Of a stretch of 64,000 nucleotides of DNA, positions 27,288-36,814 are shown piece after piece. Numbering within the stretch: position 1 is the first letter of the stretch; every line of letters starts with the position of its first letter. Source of the DNA: Achromobacter anxifer. GTDB lineage: Bacteria; Pseudomonadota; Gammaproteobacteria; Burkholderiales; Burkholderiaceae_B. Made by a program: the position numbers and the translations under genes. The stretch spans positions 1-64,000 of the forward strand of contig NZ_CAHLAR010000006.1 of the NCBI RefSeq assembly GCF_903652925.1, read 5' to 3'. The notes below the pieces were generated by a model that made no database searches, was not told the origin of the DNA, and saw only the letters and a list, made by a program, of their open reading frames with translations.

Positions 27288-28113
27288 GATGCAATCCCTT
27301 CGGCGCCAGATCCCCCAGCGCGCGCAAACCGCGCTCGCCCAGGAAGAACGTGTGAATGAACGGGTGATCGACCTTCAGTACTTCCGGCACCGTGTCGCAC
27401 ACGATCACCCGTTTGTCCGCCAGCACGGCAACGCGCGTGGCCAACGCCAGCAGCGTGTCCAGATCGTGCGTCACCATGACGACGGTAAATCCCAATTGCC
27501 GGTGCAGGCTGCGCACCAGATCCACGAATTCGTCGGAGCGCAGCGGATCCAGGCCGGCCGTGGGCTCGTCCAGGAACAGCAGTTCCGGGTCCAGCGACAG
27601 CGCGCGCGCCAGCGCCACGCGCTTGACCATGCCGCCGGACAGGTCCGACGGCCGCTTGTCGGCATCGCGCGCGGACAGGCCCACCATGGCCAGCCGGCAC
27701 ATGACGACTTCGCGCACCAGGTCTTCCGGCACCGTGCGCAATTCACGCAGCGGCAAGGCCACATTGTCGAACACCGACAGCGCGGAGAACAACGCCCCCG
27801 CCTGGAACAGCATGCCCCAGCGGTAGGACAGGCGCCGGCGTTCGCCCGGCGTCAGTTCGAACAGCGAATGGCCCAGCACCCGCACCGTTCCGGCTGCAGG
27901 CCGGTCCAGCCCGATGATCTGCCGCAGCAGCACCGTCTTGCCGGTACCCGACCCACCCACCAGCACCAGGATCTCGCCCGGGAAGACGGTCAGGTCCAGG
28001 TTGTCATGCACCACGTGGTCGCCGAAGGCCGTGCGCAGTCCGCGTACCGTGATGACGGGCTCTACGGTGACGCCGTCCTCGGTGAATAGCTTGTGCTGGG
28101 CGGCGCTGTTCAT
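27274..28113 (-). CDS. ABC transporter ATP-binding protein (MlaF-like)
   Basis: A 279-residue ABC ATPase: Walker A GGSGTGKT (about residues 53-60), Q-loop MLFQAGALFS, signature LSGGMVKR, Walker B LLFLDEPTAGLD and switch His in VTHDLD. The LSGGMxKR form and the GALF motif are typical of MlaF-type lipid transport ATPases. The start at 28113 shares one base with the permease stop (TGATG). A much longer open frame reaching 29277 is a shadow of the permease gene. Confidence 0.92.
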   Translation of the reverse strand: MNSAAQHKLFTEDGVTVEPVITVRGLRTAFGDHVVHDNLDLTVFPGEILVLVGGSGTGKTVLLRQIIGLDRPAAGTVRVLGHSLFELTPGERRRLSYRWGMLFQAGALFSALSVFDNVALPLRELRTVPEDLVREVVMCRLAMVGLSARDADKRPSDLSGGMVKRVALARALSLDPELLFLDEPTAGLDPLRSDEFVDLVRSLHRQLGFTVVMVTHDLDTLLALATRVAVLADKRVIVCDTVPEVLKVDHPFIHTFFLGERGLRALGDLAPKGLHHGKP

Positions 28114-29243
28114 CAGATGCCCACCGAGCTGAAGATCACGGCATACAGCGCATCCAGCAGGATCACGCCGGTAATGGAAGTGACCACCGAGGTGGTGGTG
28201 CCGCGTCCCAGGCTCTCCGTGTTGGGCTGGATGCGCAGGCCGAAATGGCAGGCGATCAGCGCGATCAGCATGCCGAAGGTCACGCCCTTGAGGATGCCGA
28301 TCCAGTAATTGGTCAGCGAAATCGCGTCCGGCAGCGACTGCAGGAACCATTGCGCCGACACGCCCAGCTGCATCTGCGCGGCCAGCATGCCGCCCAGCAG
28401 CGCCATGGCGTCCGTCCACAGCACCAGCAGCGGCATGGTGATGGCCAGGGCCACCACCCGCGGCAGGATCAGCCGCTGCCCGTGCGAGATGCCCATGACC
28501 AGCATCGCGTCCAATTCCTGCGTCACCCGCATCACGCCGATCTGTGCCGTGATGGCCGAACCCGAGCGGCCAGCCACCAGGATGGCCGCCAGCACCGGAC
28601 CCAGTTCGCGCACGATGGACACGCCCAGCAGCCGCACGATGAAACGGTCGGCGCCGAACATCTGCAACTGTTGCGCCGACAGGTAGGACAGCACCACGCC
28701 GATCAGGAAGCCGACCAGCGCGGTAATGCCCAGCGCCTGCGCGCCGGTGCGGTAGACCTGCGCCGAGATCTCGCGCCACGGACCCAGCTTGGGACGGCGC
28801 AGCATGCCGCCCAGGTCCAGGATCAGCTGGCCCAGCATGATGAGCAGGGCGCGGCCGTTGTCGACAGCCTGGAACACGGCCTCGCCCACGGCGCGCAACC
28901 AGCTCAGGGGATCGCGCTTGGGCGCCTCGGCCGGCGTTTCGCCCTTGTTCATGGCCAGCGCGTTGAAGACGTCCTGCTGGCCGACCGACCAGCGCACGCG
29001 CTCGGGCAGCTTGTGGCCCCAGGCCTCCCAGATCAGCAGCGCGCCGATGGTGTCCAGCCTGCCAATGCCGTGCAAGTCCCAGCGCACGCCGCCGTCGGTG
29101 GCGCAGGCCAGCGCCTCGCGGCGGCGTTGTACCTCGCCCGGCTCGGCCAGGGCCAGCACGCTCCAGTCGCCGGCCACATGGCATACGCCTCCTTCGAAAC
29201 GGAAAGGCGCGGCGGCAGTTGCGGACTTGGCGGAATGCGGCAT
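28113..29243 (-). CDS. MlaE-family lipid ABC permease with N-terminal STAS domain
   Basis: A 376-residue fusion. Residues about 12-95 form a STAS-like domain (GGVCHVAGDWSVLAL ... RWDLHGIGRLDTIGALLIWEAW); residues about 130-376 form the MlaE permease (GPWREISAQVYRTGAQALGI, RELGPVLAAILVAGRSGSAITAQIGVM, GVTFGMLIALIACHFG) with five hydrophobic segments. In E. coli the STAS protein is a separate subunit (MlaB); here it is fused. It heads the operon permease, ATPase, MCE, lipoprotein and is divergent from birA. It is an Mla-like system for phospholipid transport, but not the canonical mlaFEDCB gene set. Confidence 0.9.
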   Translation of the reverse strand: MPHSAKSATAAAPFRFEGGVCHVAGDWSVLALAEPGEVQRRREALACATDGGVRWDLHGIGRLDTIGALLIWEAWGHKLPERVRWSVGQQDVFNALAMNKGETPAEAPKRDPLSWLRAVGEAVFQAVDNGRALLIMLGQLILDLGGMLRRPKLGPWREISAQVYRTGAQALGITALVGFLIGVVLSYLSAQQLQMFGADRFIVRLLGVSIVRELGPVLAAILVAGRSGSAITAQIGVMRVTQELDAMLVMGISHGQRLILPRVVALAITMPLLVLWTDAMALLGGMLAAQMQLGVSAQWFLQSLPDAISLTNYWIGILKGVTFGMLIALIACHFGLRIQPNTESLGRGTTTSVVTSITGVILLDALYAVIFSSVGI

Positions 29244-29336
29244 GTAGGCAGAATACCGATGCAAAATGTATCGCCAATGATAAACGCTGGCGCCCGCGGA
29301 CCGCGAGCGCGGGCGCCGTGCCCTACAATCGCCGCC

Positions 29337-30185
29337 ATGTCCGCTCAAGTCAGCCCCATCGACCTGCCCGCGCCGGAAGCCCTGGCCCGGACACTCAGCA
29401 CGCGCCTGCCCGCCTTCCAGGACATCTCCTGGACCGTCAGTACCGGATCGACCAACGCCGACCTGCTGGCCCGCGCCCGCGCGGGCGCGGCCGGCAAACC
29501 CTGGCTGCTGGGCACGCATCTGCAGGAAACCGGCCGCGGCCGCGCCGGGCGTCCCTGGCAGAACCGCGCGGGCTCCACCCTGATGTTCTCCTGCGCCTTC
29601 GACGTGCACCTGCCGCCCGCGCAGTTGCCGGCCCTGTCGCCGCTGGCCGGCATCGCCGCCTGCGAGGCCCTGCGCGCCGTGGCCGGCCCTGACGCCGCGG
29701 GCCTGTGCATGAAATGGCCCAATGACGTGCAATGGCACGATGCCAAGCTGGCCGGCGTTCTGGTGGAAACCACCCGCAACCCGGGCGGCAGCGAAGCCGG
29801 CCACACCGTGGTCATCGGCATGGGCGTGAACCTGATCGACGCCGACCGCCTGTCGCTCGCGCTGGAACGTGAAGTCGCCGACTGGAGCCAGGTCGAGGCG
29901 GCCAGCGCCCGTCGGGCCGCCGCCGCCGACCTGGTCTGCGCCAGCGCCATGGCCTGGCTCGAAGCGGTCCGGACACTGGAGCGCGAAGGCTTCGGCGCCT
30001 TCAGGCAGCGTTTCGACCAGGTGGACGCCCTGGCCGGACGCAAGGTCAACGTCCTGGACAAGGGCGCTATCCTTCTAGCTGGCACCGCCTGTGGCGTGGA
30101 CGAGCAAGGTCGCCTGCTGGTGCAAACGCCCGAGGGCGCCAAGCCGATCCTGGTCGGTGAAATCTCGATTCGACGCCAAGCATGA
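29337..30185 (+). CDS. birA: Biotin--[acetyl-CoA-carboxylase] ligase, monofunctional
   Basis: BirA attaches biotin to the carrier domain of acetyl-CoA carboxylase. The 282-residue protein starts in the catalytic domain: [11 protein letters not shown], the biotinyl-AMP loop [20 protein letters not shown] and the GVLVETTR strand. A C-terminal SH3-like domain ([33 protein letters not shown]) follows. The winged-helix repressor domain of E. coli BirA is missing, so it should not regulate bio genes. The stop overlaps the coaX start. Confidence 0.94.
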   Translation: MSAQVSPIDLPAPEALARTLSTRLPAFQDISWTVSTGSTNADLLARARAGAAGKPWLLGTHLQETGRGRAGRPWQNRAGSTLMFSCAFDVHLPPAQLPALSPLAGIAACEALRAVAGPDAAGLCMKWPNDVQWHDAKLAGVLVETTRNPGGSEAGHTVVIGMGVNLIDADRLSLALEREVADWSQVEAASARRAAAADLVCASAMAWLEAVRTLEREGFGAFRQRFDQVDALAGRKVNVLDKGAILLAGTACGVDEQGRLLVQTPEGAKPILVGEISIRRQA

Positions 30186-30988
30186 TTATTCTCATCGACT
30201 CCGGCAACAGCCGTCTCAAGGTGGGTTGGCTGGACGCCAGCAACTCCGACGCGCCGCGCGAGCCCGCGGCGGTCGCCTTCGATGGCCTGGACCTGGACGC
30301 CCTGGATGGCTGGCTGGCCACGCTGCCGCGCCGCCCCCTGCGCGCACTGGGCGTGAACGTCGCCGGCGAGGCCCGTGGCGCCGCCATCTCCGCCATCCTG
30401 CAGAAACACGGCTGCGCGGTGACCTGGTCGCCGTCGCAGGCCAGCACGCTGGGCCTGATCAACAGCTACAAGACGCCCACGCAGCTGGGCGCCGACCGCT
30501 GGGCCTCGCTGCTGGGCGTGCTGTCGCGCCTGCCGGGCGCGCACCCGCCCTTCGTGCTGGCCAGCTTCGGCACCGCCACCACCATCGACACCGTCGGCCC
30601 CGACAACGTCTTCGCCGGCGGCCTGATCCTGCCGGGCCCGGCCATGATGCGCAGCGCGCTGGCCCATGGCACCGCCAACCTGCCCATCGCCAACGGCCAG
30701 GTCGTGCCCTACCCCACGGACACGCACGAGGCCATCGCCTCGGGCATCGCCGCCGCGCAGGCCGGCGCCGTCGTGCGCCAATGGCTGGCCGGCCGCCAGC
30801 GCTATGGCCAGACGCCGCAGATCTACGCGGCCGGCGGCGGCTGGCCCGAGGTGCACCAGGAAATCGAACGCCTGCTGGCGGATGCGGGCGGGGCTTTCGG
30901 CGCCGCGCCCGTGCCGGTGTATCTGGATCACCCCGTCCTGGACGGGCTGGCCGCGGTCGCCCGTGCCACCCTGGACGCCACAGCCTGA
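30182..30988 (+). CDS. coaX: Type III pantothenate kinase
   Basis: CoaX phosphorylates pantothenate, the first step of coenzyme A synthesis. The 268-residue ASKHA-fold protein has the phosphate motif [18 protein letters not shown], the pantothenate-site stretch [11 protein letters not shown], the second phosphate motif [14 protein letters not shown] and [15 protein letters not shown]. In Bordetella this gene is known as baf (Bvg accessory factor). The ATG overlaps the birA stop. Length is normal. Confidence 0.95.
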   Translation: MIILIDSGNSRLKVGWLDASNSDAPREPAAVAFDGLDLDALDGWLATLPRRPLRALGVNVAGEARGAAISAILQKHGCAVTWSPSQASTLGLINSYKTPTQLGADRWASLLGVLSRLPGAHPPFVLASFGTATTIDTVGPDNVFAGGLILPGPAMMRSALAHGTANLPIANGQVVPYPTDTHEAIASGIAAAQAGAVVRQWLAGRQRYGQTPQIYAAGGGWPEVHQEIERLLADAGGAFGAAPVPVYLDHPVLDGLAAVARATLDATA

Positions 30989-31002
30989 GCGGAGGCCCCG
31001 GC

Positions 31003-31182
31003 ATGCGCGTGCTCTTCATCCTCATCCTGCTCGCGAATCTGGGGGTCTATGCGCTGGGCCAAGGCTGGCTGGGCGTGCGCCCCGAGGACGAGGGCCGCGA
31101 TCCGCGCCGCTTCAACCAGGAATTGAATCCGGGCGCGGTCACACTGGTTCCCAGAACGGCGCCGCCCCGGGCCACGCCCTAG
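31003..31182 (+). CDS. Small membrane-anchored or secreted protein downstream of coaX
   Basis: A 59-residue protein starting MRVLFILILLANLGVYALGQ, a hydrophobic anchor or uncleaved signal, followed by a short polar tail (RPEDEGRDPRRFNQELNPG). A GGAGG ribosome-binding site precedes the ATG and the gene follows coaX after 14 bases. The N-terminus and position resemble SPOR-domain proteins that follow coaX in other Burkholderiales, but the SPOR domain is absent here, so it may be a shortened remnant. Function unknown. Confidence 0.6.
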   Translation: MRVLFILILLANLGVYALGQGWLGVRPEDEGRDPRRFNQELNPGAVTLVPRTAPPRATP

Positions 31183-31213
31183 TTCGCCGCTACGGCCGCA
31201 CACGGCCCGGCGC

Positions 31214-32509
31214 TCAGCCCGCGCCTTTCCCTTCCAGCCAAGGAGCCAGGGCATCCAGCGTGCGCCCCGTGGCGCCGGCATGCATGCCGAACCACGCCAG
31301 CGCTGCCTCTGCGGCCCGCCGCCGGCGCGACTCATCCGCCAGCAGCGCCAGCGCGGCATCCACCGCCTGGCCGGGATCGGCCGTGCGTTGCGCGGCGCCC
31401 GCCGCGATGGCGTCTTCCGCCGCCTGCTTGAAATTGAAGGTATGCGGGCCCACGATCACCGGCACCCCGGCCGCGCAGGCCTCGATCAGGTTCTGCCCGC
31501 CCAGCGGCGCAAAACTGCCCGCCACGATGGCGACATCCGACGCCGCGTAGTAGAACGCCATCTCGCCCAGGGTATCGCCCAGCAGGACCGCGGTATCCGC
31601 CCCCGGCTCCCTCCCCTCGGAGCGCCGCGCATAAGGCAGCCCGGCCTCCGACAGCAGGCGCGCGGCCTCGTCGAAACGCTGCGGGTGGCGCGGAATCAGC
31701 AGGAACAGCGGCGCTCCCGGACTGGCGGCATGGCGCTTGATCGCCTCGATGAAGCCGCTGTCCTCGCCCTCGCGCGTACTGGCCACGGCCACCACGGGCC
31801 GGCCCAGCCGTGCGCGCCACGCCTGTCCCGCCCCCACCTGTACCGGCGGCAGGACCAGGTCGAATTTCAGGTTGCCGGTCACCACGGGCTGCGGCGCGCC
31901 CGCCTGCGCCAGCCGAGCCGCATCCTCGGCAGTCTGCGCCAGCACGGCGTCCAGCCCGCCCAGGGCCTCGCGCATCACACCGCCCATCCTGCCCGCCTGG
32001 CGCAGCGACGACGCCGAAAAACGCGCGCTGACCAGCGCCATGGGCACGCCCGCGCCTCGCGCGGCGGCCAACAGGTTCGGCCAGATCTCGCGCTCGATGA
32101 GCAGGCCGCAACGGGGCCGGTAGGCCGCCATGAACCGGCGCGCCGCGCCGGGAAAATCGTAGGGCATCCATGCCTGGCGCAATTGCCCGCGGGCGATGGC
32201 CTCGGCAAACAGACGCGCGCCCTCGGCGCGGCCAGTGGCCGTCATGTGGGTCAGCAGCAACGGCAGGCCCCGGTCCAGCAAGGCCTGCACCAGGGGCTGG
32301 GCCGCGCGAGTCTCGCCCAGGCTGACGGCGTGCACCCAGACGGGCGCATTCCATGACGGCGAAGACGAGGCCGCGTCCGCGGCATGGCCGAAACGCTCAG
32401 GGGAAAAGATCTCCCACTGCCCCCCCGCGCGCCTGGCGCGGTGGCCCATCCACAGCCAGACCAGCGGTGACAGAGCCCGAAGCGCCAGGGAGTAGACGCC
32501 GCGGTTCAT
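31214..32509 (-). CDS. waaA: 3-deoxy-D-manno-octulosonic acid transferase
   Basis: WaaA (KdtA) adds Kdo to lipid IVA at the cytoplasmic face of the inner membrane. The 431-residue GT30 protein begins with a hydrophobic anchor (SLALRALSPLVWLWMG), then WVHAVSLGETRAAQPLV, LTHMTATGRAEG, the CGLLIEREIWPNLLAA motif, STREGEDSGFIEA, RHPQRFDEAARLL and VAGSFAPLGGQNLIEACAAGVPVIVGPHTFNF. It follows waaC with a one-base gap and is probably cotranscribed with it. Confidence 0.95.
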   Translation of the reverse strand: MNRGVYSLALRALSPLVWLWMGHRARRAGGQWEIFSPERFGHAADAASSSPSWNAPVWVHAVSLGETRAAQPLVQALLDRGLPLLLTHMTATGRAEGARLFAEAIARGQLRQAWMPYDFPGAARRFMAAYRPRCGLLIEREIWPNLLAAARGAGVPMALVSARFSASSLRQAGRMGGVMREALGGLDAVLAQTAEDAARLAQAGAPQPVVTGNLKFDLVLPPVQVGAGQAWRARLGRPVVAVASTREGEDSGFIEAIKRHAASPGAPLFLLIPRHPQRFDEAARLLSEAGLPYARRSEGREPGADTAVLLGDTLGEMAFYYAASDVAIVAGSFAPLGGQNLIEACAAGVPVIVGPHTFNFKQAAEDAIAAGAAQRTADPGQAVDAALALLADESRRRRAAEAALAWFGMHAGATGRTLDALAPWLEGKGAG

Positions 32510-32510
32510 G

Positions 32511-33536
32511 TCACTGGGCGGCCAGGGCCTGCTCCACGGCCGCCATCACGGCCTCGCGCGAAGGCGAAGCCCCGCGGTCGCCCAGGCTGGCGGTGTAGCT
32601 GGAGCCGACCAGCGGCGTGCGCACCGGCGTGGAGGCGCGGTAAATGCCGATGGTGGGACGGCCCAGGGCGGCCGACAGATGGGTCAGGCCGCTATCGAGC
32701 CCCACCATCAGGCGCGAACCGGCCAGCAGGCGCGCCACCGAGGTCAGGTCCATGCGCGGCATCACCTCGGCGCCGTCCATGCCGGCCACCAGCAGACGGG
32801 CGCGCTGGGCTTCCGATTCGTTGCCGGACAGAAGGCGCAAGGTGCAGCCGGCGTCGCGCAGGCGGCGGAACACCGCGCGCCAATCCTCTTCCGGCCAGAG
32901 TTTGTCGTCTCGGCTGGCCGACGGCATGATCACCGCGTAGCCCCGATCAGTATCCAGATGGTGCAAGCGTGGGGGATCGGCCTGCTCGCCCTCCGCTGCG
33001 GCCTCGCTCCCGGGCTGCGCGGCCTGTCGCGAAAATGCCTGCAACCCGAAATCGGGATGGCCGGCGTACTGGTAGCCGAACGTCAACGCGGCCAGCTTGC
33101 GCTGACGGATGACCGCGGGCTGCCAGAACTCGACCCGGTGGCGCACGTTATAGAAGAGCGACGCGAGCGGCTCGCGCGCCGAACGCCAATCCAGCCCGTG
33201 CCGCACGCCACGCGCCTGCCGAACCAGCCAGGCCGATTTCAGCAGCGCCTGCATGTCGAGCACGATGTCGTACTGCTTGGACCGCAGGCGCTCTTTCAAC
33301 GCATGCCGCTCGGCCCGGACCTGGGATGACCACCAAGCCTTGCGCCAGCGCCGGTGCGCCACTTTGATGACTTCATTGACGGCAGGATGCCACGCCGGAA
33401 TTTCCGCAAAAGCTTCCTCGGCGACCCAATCGATCTCGGCGTCCGGCACATACCGGGCGATATCGGAGATGGCGGGCAGCATGTGCACCAGATCGCCTAG
33501 CGAAGAGGTGCGAACAATGAGGATGCGTGTAGGCAT
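32511..33536 (-). CDS. waaC: Lipopolysaccharide heptosyltransferase I
   Basis: WaaC adds the first L-glycero-D-manno-heptose to Kdo2-lipid A. The 341-residue GT9 protein starts MPTRILIVRTSSLGDLVHMLPAISDI and has VLDMQALLKSAWLVRQARG, the AVIMPSASRDDKLWPEEDW donor-site motif, and GLDSGLTHLSAALGRPTIGIY. The start at 33536 fits the conserved N-terminus; the open frame upstream to 33635 is unsupported. It lies at the edge of the O-antigen locus, linking core synthesis to the O-chain genes. Confidence 0.94.
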   Translation of the reverse strand: MPTRILIVRTSSLGDLVHMLPAISDIARYVPDAEIDWVAEEAFAEIPAWHPAVNEVIKVAHRRWRKAWWSSQVRAERHALKERLRSKQYDIVLDMQALLKSAWLVRQARGVRHGLDWRSAREPLASLFYNVRHRVEFWQPAVIRQRKLAALTFGYQYAGHPDFGLQAFSRQAAQPGSEAAAEGEQADPPRLHHLDTDRGYAVIMPSASRDDKLWPEEDWRAVFRRLRDAGCTLRLLSGNESEAQRARLLVAGMDGAEVMPRMDLTSVARLLAGSRLMVGLDSGLTHLSAALGRPTIGIYRASTPVRTPLVGSSYTASLGDRGASPSREAVMAAVEQALAAQ

Positions 33537-33727
33537 TGATAAAAGCACTAAAGGACCGCGTGACGCGAAGCTGGAATCATCCGCGGACAGGGCGGCGACC
33601 ACAGCAAAGATTCGGCAATTTACAACAAACTGCACCAGTCATGCGGCCATGATGCCTCGGTTCAGGCACGGCCCTGCCGACAGCGGGACTCCGGAAACAC
33701 CTGCCGGATTCCTCTGCCCGCGCCTGC

Positions 33728-34648
33728 TCAAACCACTTCAAAAGGCAAGGATCTGGGCATGAATTGCAGCGTCTTGCGGATCGAAGCATCGTCGACCTGC
33801 AGGGTGCCAGTAAGCTGCTCGTATGCCCCGCGCTGCCCGGCGGCCTGCGCCAGAATGCGCAACAGGAAGGACGGGAACGGAATCAAACGCGCGGGCCGGC
33901 CAACATCCTTTGCCACACCTCGCAGAATATCCGGCGTCGAGTAGTCCTGCAGATCGCGCACGTGGAACACATGGCCCGGCGCATCCGGATGCTGCAGGCA
34001 AGCCAGCAGCGCGGCCGACAGGTTGTCCACATGCACCAGGCTGCGCTGGTTGCGGACGCTGCGCAACGGCAACGGCACACCTGCCCGGACCCACCGCGCC
34101 ATCCGCGCCATATTGCCCGGCGCGCCCTTGCCATACACCAGCGGCGGACGAACGATCACCAATTCGGCGCCATGGCGCTGCGCCAGTTCGGCCAACTTCT
34201 GCTCCGCCTTCAACTTGGACTTGCCGTAGGGAGTGGTCGGCTGGCATTGCGTGCGCTCAGTCAGAGGAGCTCCCGCCAAACTGGACGTTCCCACCGCGCC
34301 AATGGAACTCACAAATACGAATCGCTTGACGCCGGAACGAAAGGCTGTCTCCGCCAATCTGCAGGTCCATTCCACATTCACTTTCTCGAACAGAAGTTCG
34401 TGATCGGCGGGCGGTGCGCCCAGAACATGGGCGCGCCCGGCCAGATGGCAGACGGCATCCATCCCCGTCATGGCCTCCAGCAATGCCGCCTCGTCCTCCA
34501 TATCGGGAATATTGCGGACCTCGACCCGGTCATCATCCAGAGGACGCCGCGTCAACAAGCGCAACGTATGCCCCTGAGCCAACAGATCCCGCACTACCCG
34601 CTGCCCGACGAACCCCGTGCCGCCGGTGATTAGTATTTTGCTCATCAT
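33728..34648 (-). CDS. NAD-dependent sugar 4-reductase/epimerase (SDR), WbpV-like
   Basis: A 306-residue extended SDR with the NAD motif ITGGTGFVGQRVV (residues 7-19), HLAGRAHVLG, FVSSIGAVG and the catalytic PYGKSKLKAE (Tyr-x3-Lys). The VRPPLVYGKGAPGNMARMARWV stretch is typical of the WbpV/WreQ group, which reduces UDP-4-keto-6-deoxy-GlcNAc to UDP-QuiNAc after a membrane dehydratase of the WbpM type. Such a dehydratase is encoded divergently at 34843, which supports this reading; a C4-epimerase is the alternative. It is transcribed toward waaC. Confidence 0.75.
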   Translation of the reverse strand: MMSKILITGGTGFVGQRVVRDLLAQGHTLRLLTRRPLDDDRVEVRNIPDMEDEAALLEAMTGMDAVCHLAGRAHVLGAPPADHELLFEKVNVEWTCRLAETAFRSGVKRFVFVSSIGAVGTSSLAGAPLTERTQCQPTTPYGKSKLKAEQKLAELAQRHGAELVIVRPPLVYGKGAPGNMARMARWVRAGVPLPLRSVRNQRSLVHVDNLSAALLACLQHPDAPGHVFHVRDLQDYSTPDILRGVAKDVGRPARLIPFPSFLLRILAQAAGQRGAYEQLTGTLQVDDASIRKTLQFMPRSLPFEVV

Positions 34649-34842
34649 ATTTTCTTAAGTTGGTGTTCAAAATGCCTGCCAGCCTGAACCACAGCCTGCA
34701 GCGCATTCGAAAGTCGCAAAGTATGCCTCTGGATCGCGTGATTAATCGATAACGCCAGAGACGCGCAATATGCCCCCATTTTCATTCTCGCGCATCACGC
34801 CGGCCAGCCTGGACAAGCGTCTGGTTACTCTATCCCAAGCGC

Positions 34843-36771
34843 GTGTTGATACAATCGTGCACCTCCAAACTACCTCTATCAGTCGGTGTGACTTTGCGTA
34901 CCTCAATCGGTGCAGTTCGGCAAGCCCTAGTTGACCTTCCCAGATCGGCCAAGAGAGCGCTTGCCATTTCGCTGGACGCGCTGATTTTATTTGGCGCATT
35001 TCAGTTGGCATTATGGCTTCGTTTTGAGCTGTTTTTCACAACACCTGACTATCTTTTGCTGTCATTTGCCGCATGCGCCAGCGGGATCTTCGCGCTTGTC
35101 GTCTTCGGCACATATCAATACGTACTGCGGTACATGACGGACCGCGTCGCCCTCGTCATCGTAGGAGGCGTGCTCGTCTCCATCATGACCGTCACCGCCT
35201 GCAGTCTCTTTCTGCAAATGTCTTCGGGGCTTTCGCGTGGTGTATTGACCATTTACGGCGTGGTGGCGCTGGTGTTGCTGCTGGGTGTGCGCCTGGCAGC
35301 CATCAAGACGCTATTCCCTCGCCACCGGCTTGGTGACGTGCCGCGCGATAGCGTCGTGCGCGTGCTCATCTATGGCGCGGGCCCGGCGGGCAGCCAATTG
35401 GCGCTCGCCCTGCGCAACAGCTCCCACTACCGCCCCATCGCGCTGATTGACGATGACCCGGACAAGACCGGCCTGATGGCCGCCGGCCTGCGCACCTACC
35501 CCACGGGCGACGTCGGCGAATTGGTGGAACGCCACAATATCGGGCAGATCCTGATCGCCAAGCCCACTGCGTCGCGCGAGCAAATCAACAACATGGTCGA
35601 AGTCGGTTCGCAACACAGCATCCGCGTGCGGATCGTGCCGAACCTGCACGAAATGGTCGATCAGGCTGGTGGCCTGAAAGCGCGCGACCTCCAGATCGAA
35701 GACCTCCTGGGGCGCGATGCCGTGGCCCCGCTGCCTACGCTACTGGGCCGATATGTAACTGGGCATGTGGTCATGGTGTCGGGAGCCGGCGGTTCCATCG
35801 GCTCCGAATTGTGCCGCCAGATCCTGGCGCTGCAACCCCGCCGCCTGGTACTGCTGGAAATCTCCGAGCCCGCCTTGTACACGATCGGCCAGGTGCTCAC
35901 GGGACTCAACTCCCAGAACGTGGAAATCGTGCTCCTGCTGGGCTCAGTGAGCGATCAGCGGAATTGCGCGGAACACATGCGCAAGTATGGCGTCGAGACC
36001 ATCTATCACGCCGCCGCCTACAAGCACGTCCCCCTGGTCGAACACAACATCCGTGAAGGCATCTGCACCAATGGCTTCGGCACCCTGTCCTTCGCGCGCG
36101 CCGCCATTGAAGCCGGCGTCAAGGATTTCGTGCTGATTTCCACCGACAAGGCGGTCCGGCCCACCAATGTCATGGGTGCAACCAAGCGGCTGGCCGAACT
36201 GGTGCTGCAGGCGCTGGCGGACATCCAGACCGGCACCCGTTTCTCGATGGTCCGTTTCGGCAACGTGCTCGGCAGCTCTGGCAGCGTCGTTCCCCTGTTC
36301 AATCGGCAAATCCAGAACGGCGGGCCCGTGACCTTGACACATTCCGACATCACCCGCTACTTCATGACCATCCCGGAAGCAGCACAATTGGTACTGCAGG
36401 CTGGAGCCATGGGCGCCTCGGGTTCGGTCTTCGTTCTGGACATGGGTGAACCGGTACGCATATATGACCTGGCCAAACGCATGATTCAACTGCACGGCCT
36501 GACCGTCCGCACGCCGGAGTTCCCCGACGGCGATATTGAAATTCGGATCACAGGCCTGCGGCCCGGCGAAAAACTCTACGAAGAACTCTTGATCGGTGGA
36601 GATGTCTCCCCCACGCAACACCCTCGCATCATGCAGTCGAAGGAACATAGCATCCCTTATGACGAATTGATGAAAGAGCTTGAAAACATGCAAAATTCGT
36701 TCATTACCGGCGACGACGCGGCCCCCAAGGCAATGCTCAAGAAGCTTGTGATTGAATATACTCCGTCCTGA
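34843..36771 (+). CDS. Membrane UDP-GlcNAc 4,6-dehydratase (WbpM/WlbL/FlaA1-like)
   Basis: A 642-residue nucleotide-sugar dehydratase anchored by four N-terminal helices (about residues 42-60, 70-90, 103-125, 136-155). A first Rossmann-like domain (LIYGAGPAGSQLALAL, 176-190) and the catalytic SDR domain (VSGAGGSIGSELC, 312-324) follow. The active-site stretch ISTDKAVRPTNVMGATK (432-448) has the Thr/Met-x3-Lys pattern of WbpM-type enzymes. The product, UDP-4-keto-6-deoxy-GlcNAc, feeds QuiNAc or FucNAc synthesis. The listed start is a GTG; another GTG at 34888 is possible. Bordetella WlbL and Pseudomonas WbpM are the closest known types by architecture. Confidence 0.9.
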   Translation: MLIQSCTSKLPLSVGVTLRTSIGAVRQALVDLPRSAKRALAISLDALILFGAFQLALWLRFELFFTTPDYLLLSFAACASGIFALVVFGTYQYVLRYMTDRVALVIVGGVLVSIMTVTACSLFLQMSSGLSRGVLTIYGVVALVLLLGVRLAAIKTLFPRHRLGDVPRDSVVRVLIYGAGPAGSQLALALRNSSHYRPIALIDDDPDKTGLMAAGLRTYPTGDVGELVERHNIGQILIAKPTASREQINNMVEVGSQHSIRVRIVPNLHEMVDQAGGLKARDLQIEDLLGRDAVAPLPTLLGRYVTGHVVMVSGAGGSIGSELCRQILALQPRRLVLLEISEPALYTIGQVLTGLNSQNVEIVLLLGSVSDQRNCAEHMRKYGVETIYHAAAYKHVPLVEHNIREGICTNGFGTLSFARAAIEAGVKDFVLISTDKAVRPTNVMGATKRLAELVLQALADIQTGTRFSMVRFGNVLGSSGSVVPLFNRQIQNGGPVTLTHSDITRYFMTIPEAAQLVLQAGAMGASGSVFVLDMGEPVRIYDLAKRMIQLHGLTVRTPEFPDGDIEIRITGLRPGEKLYEELLIGGDVSPTQHPRIMQSKEHSIPYDELMKELENMQNSFITGDDAAPKAMLKKLVIEYTPS

Positions 36772-36814
36772 ATTCACCCAGATAAACCCGCGCCATAATT
36801 AGTATAGATAATCC

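Noticed and set aside
27274-29277. A single 667-residue protein joining permease region and ATPase
   Set aside because: The N-terminal 388 residues are an out-of-frame reading of the STAS-MlaE gene. The real ATPase starts at 28113, linked by TGATG.
29337-30185. Bifunctional BirA repressor
   Set aside because: The protein starts directly in the ligase domain and no HTH is encoded in frame upstream.
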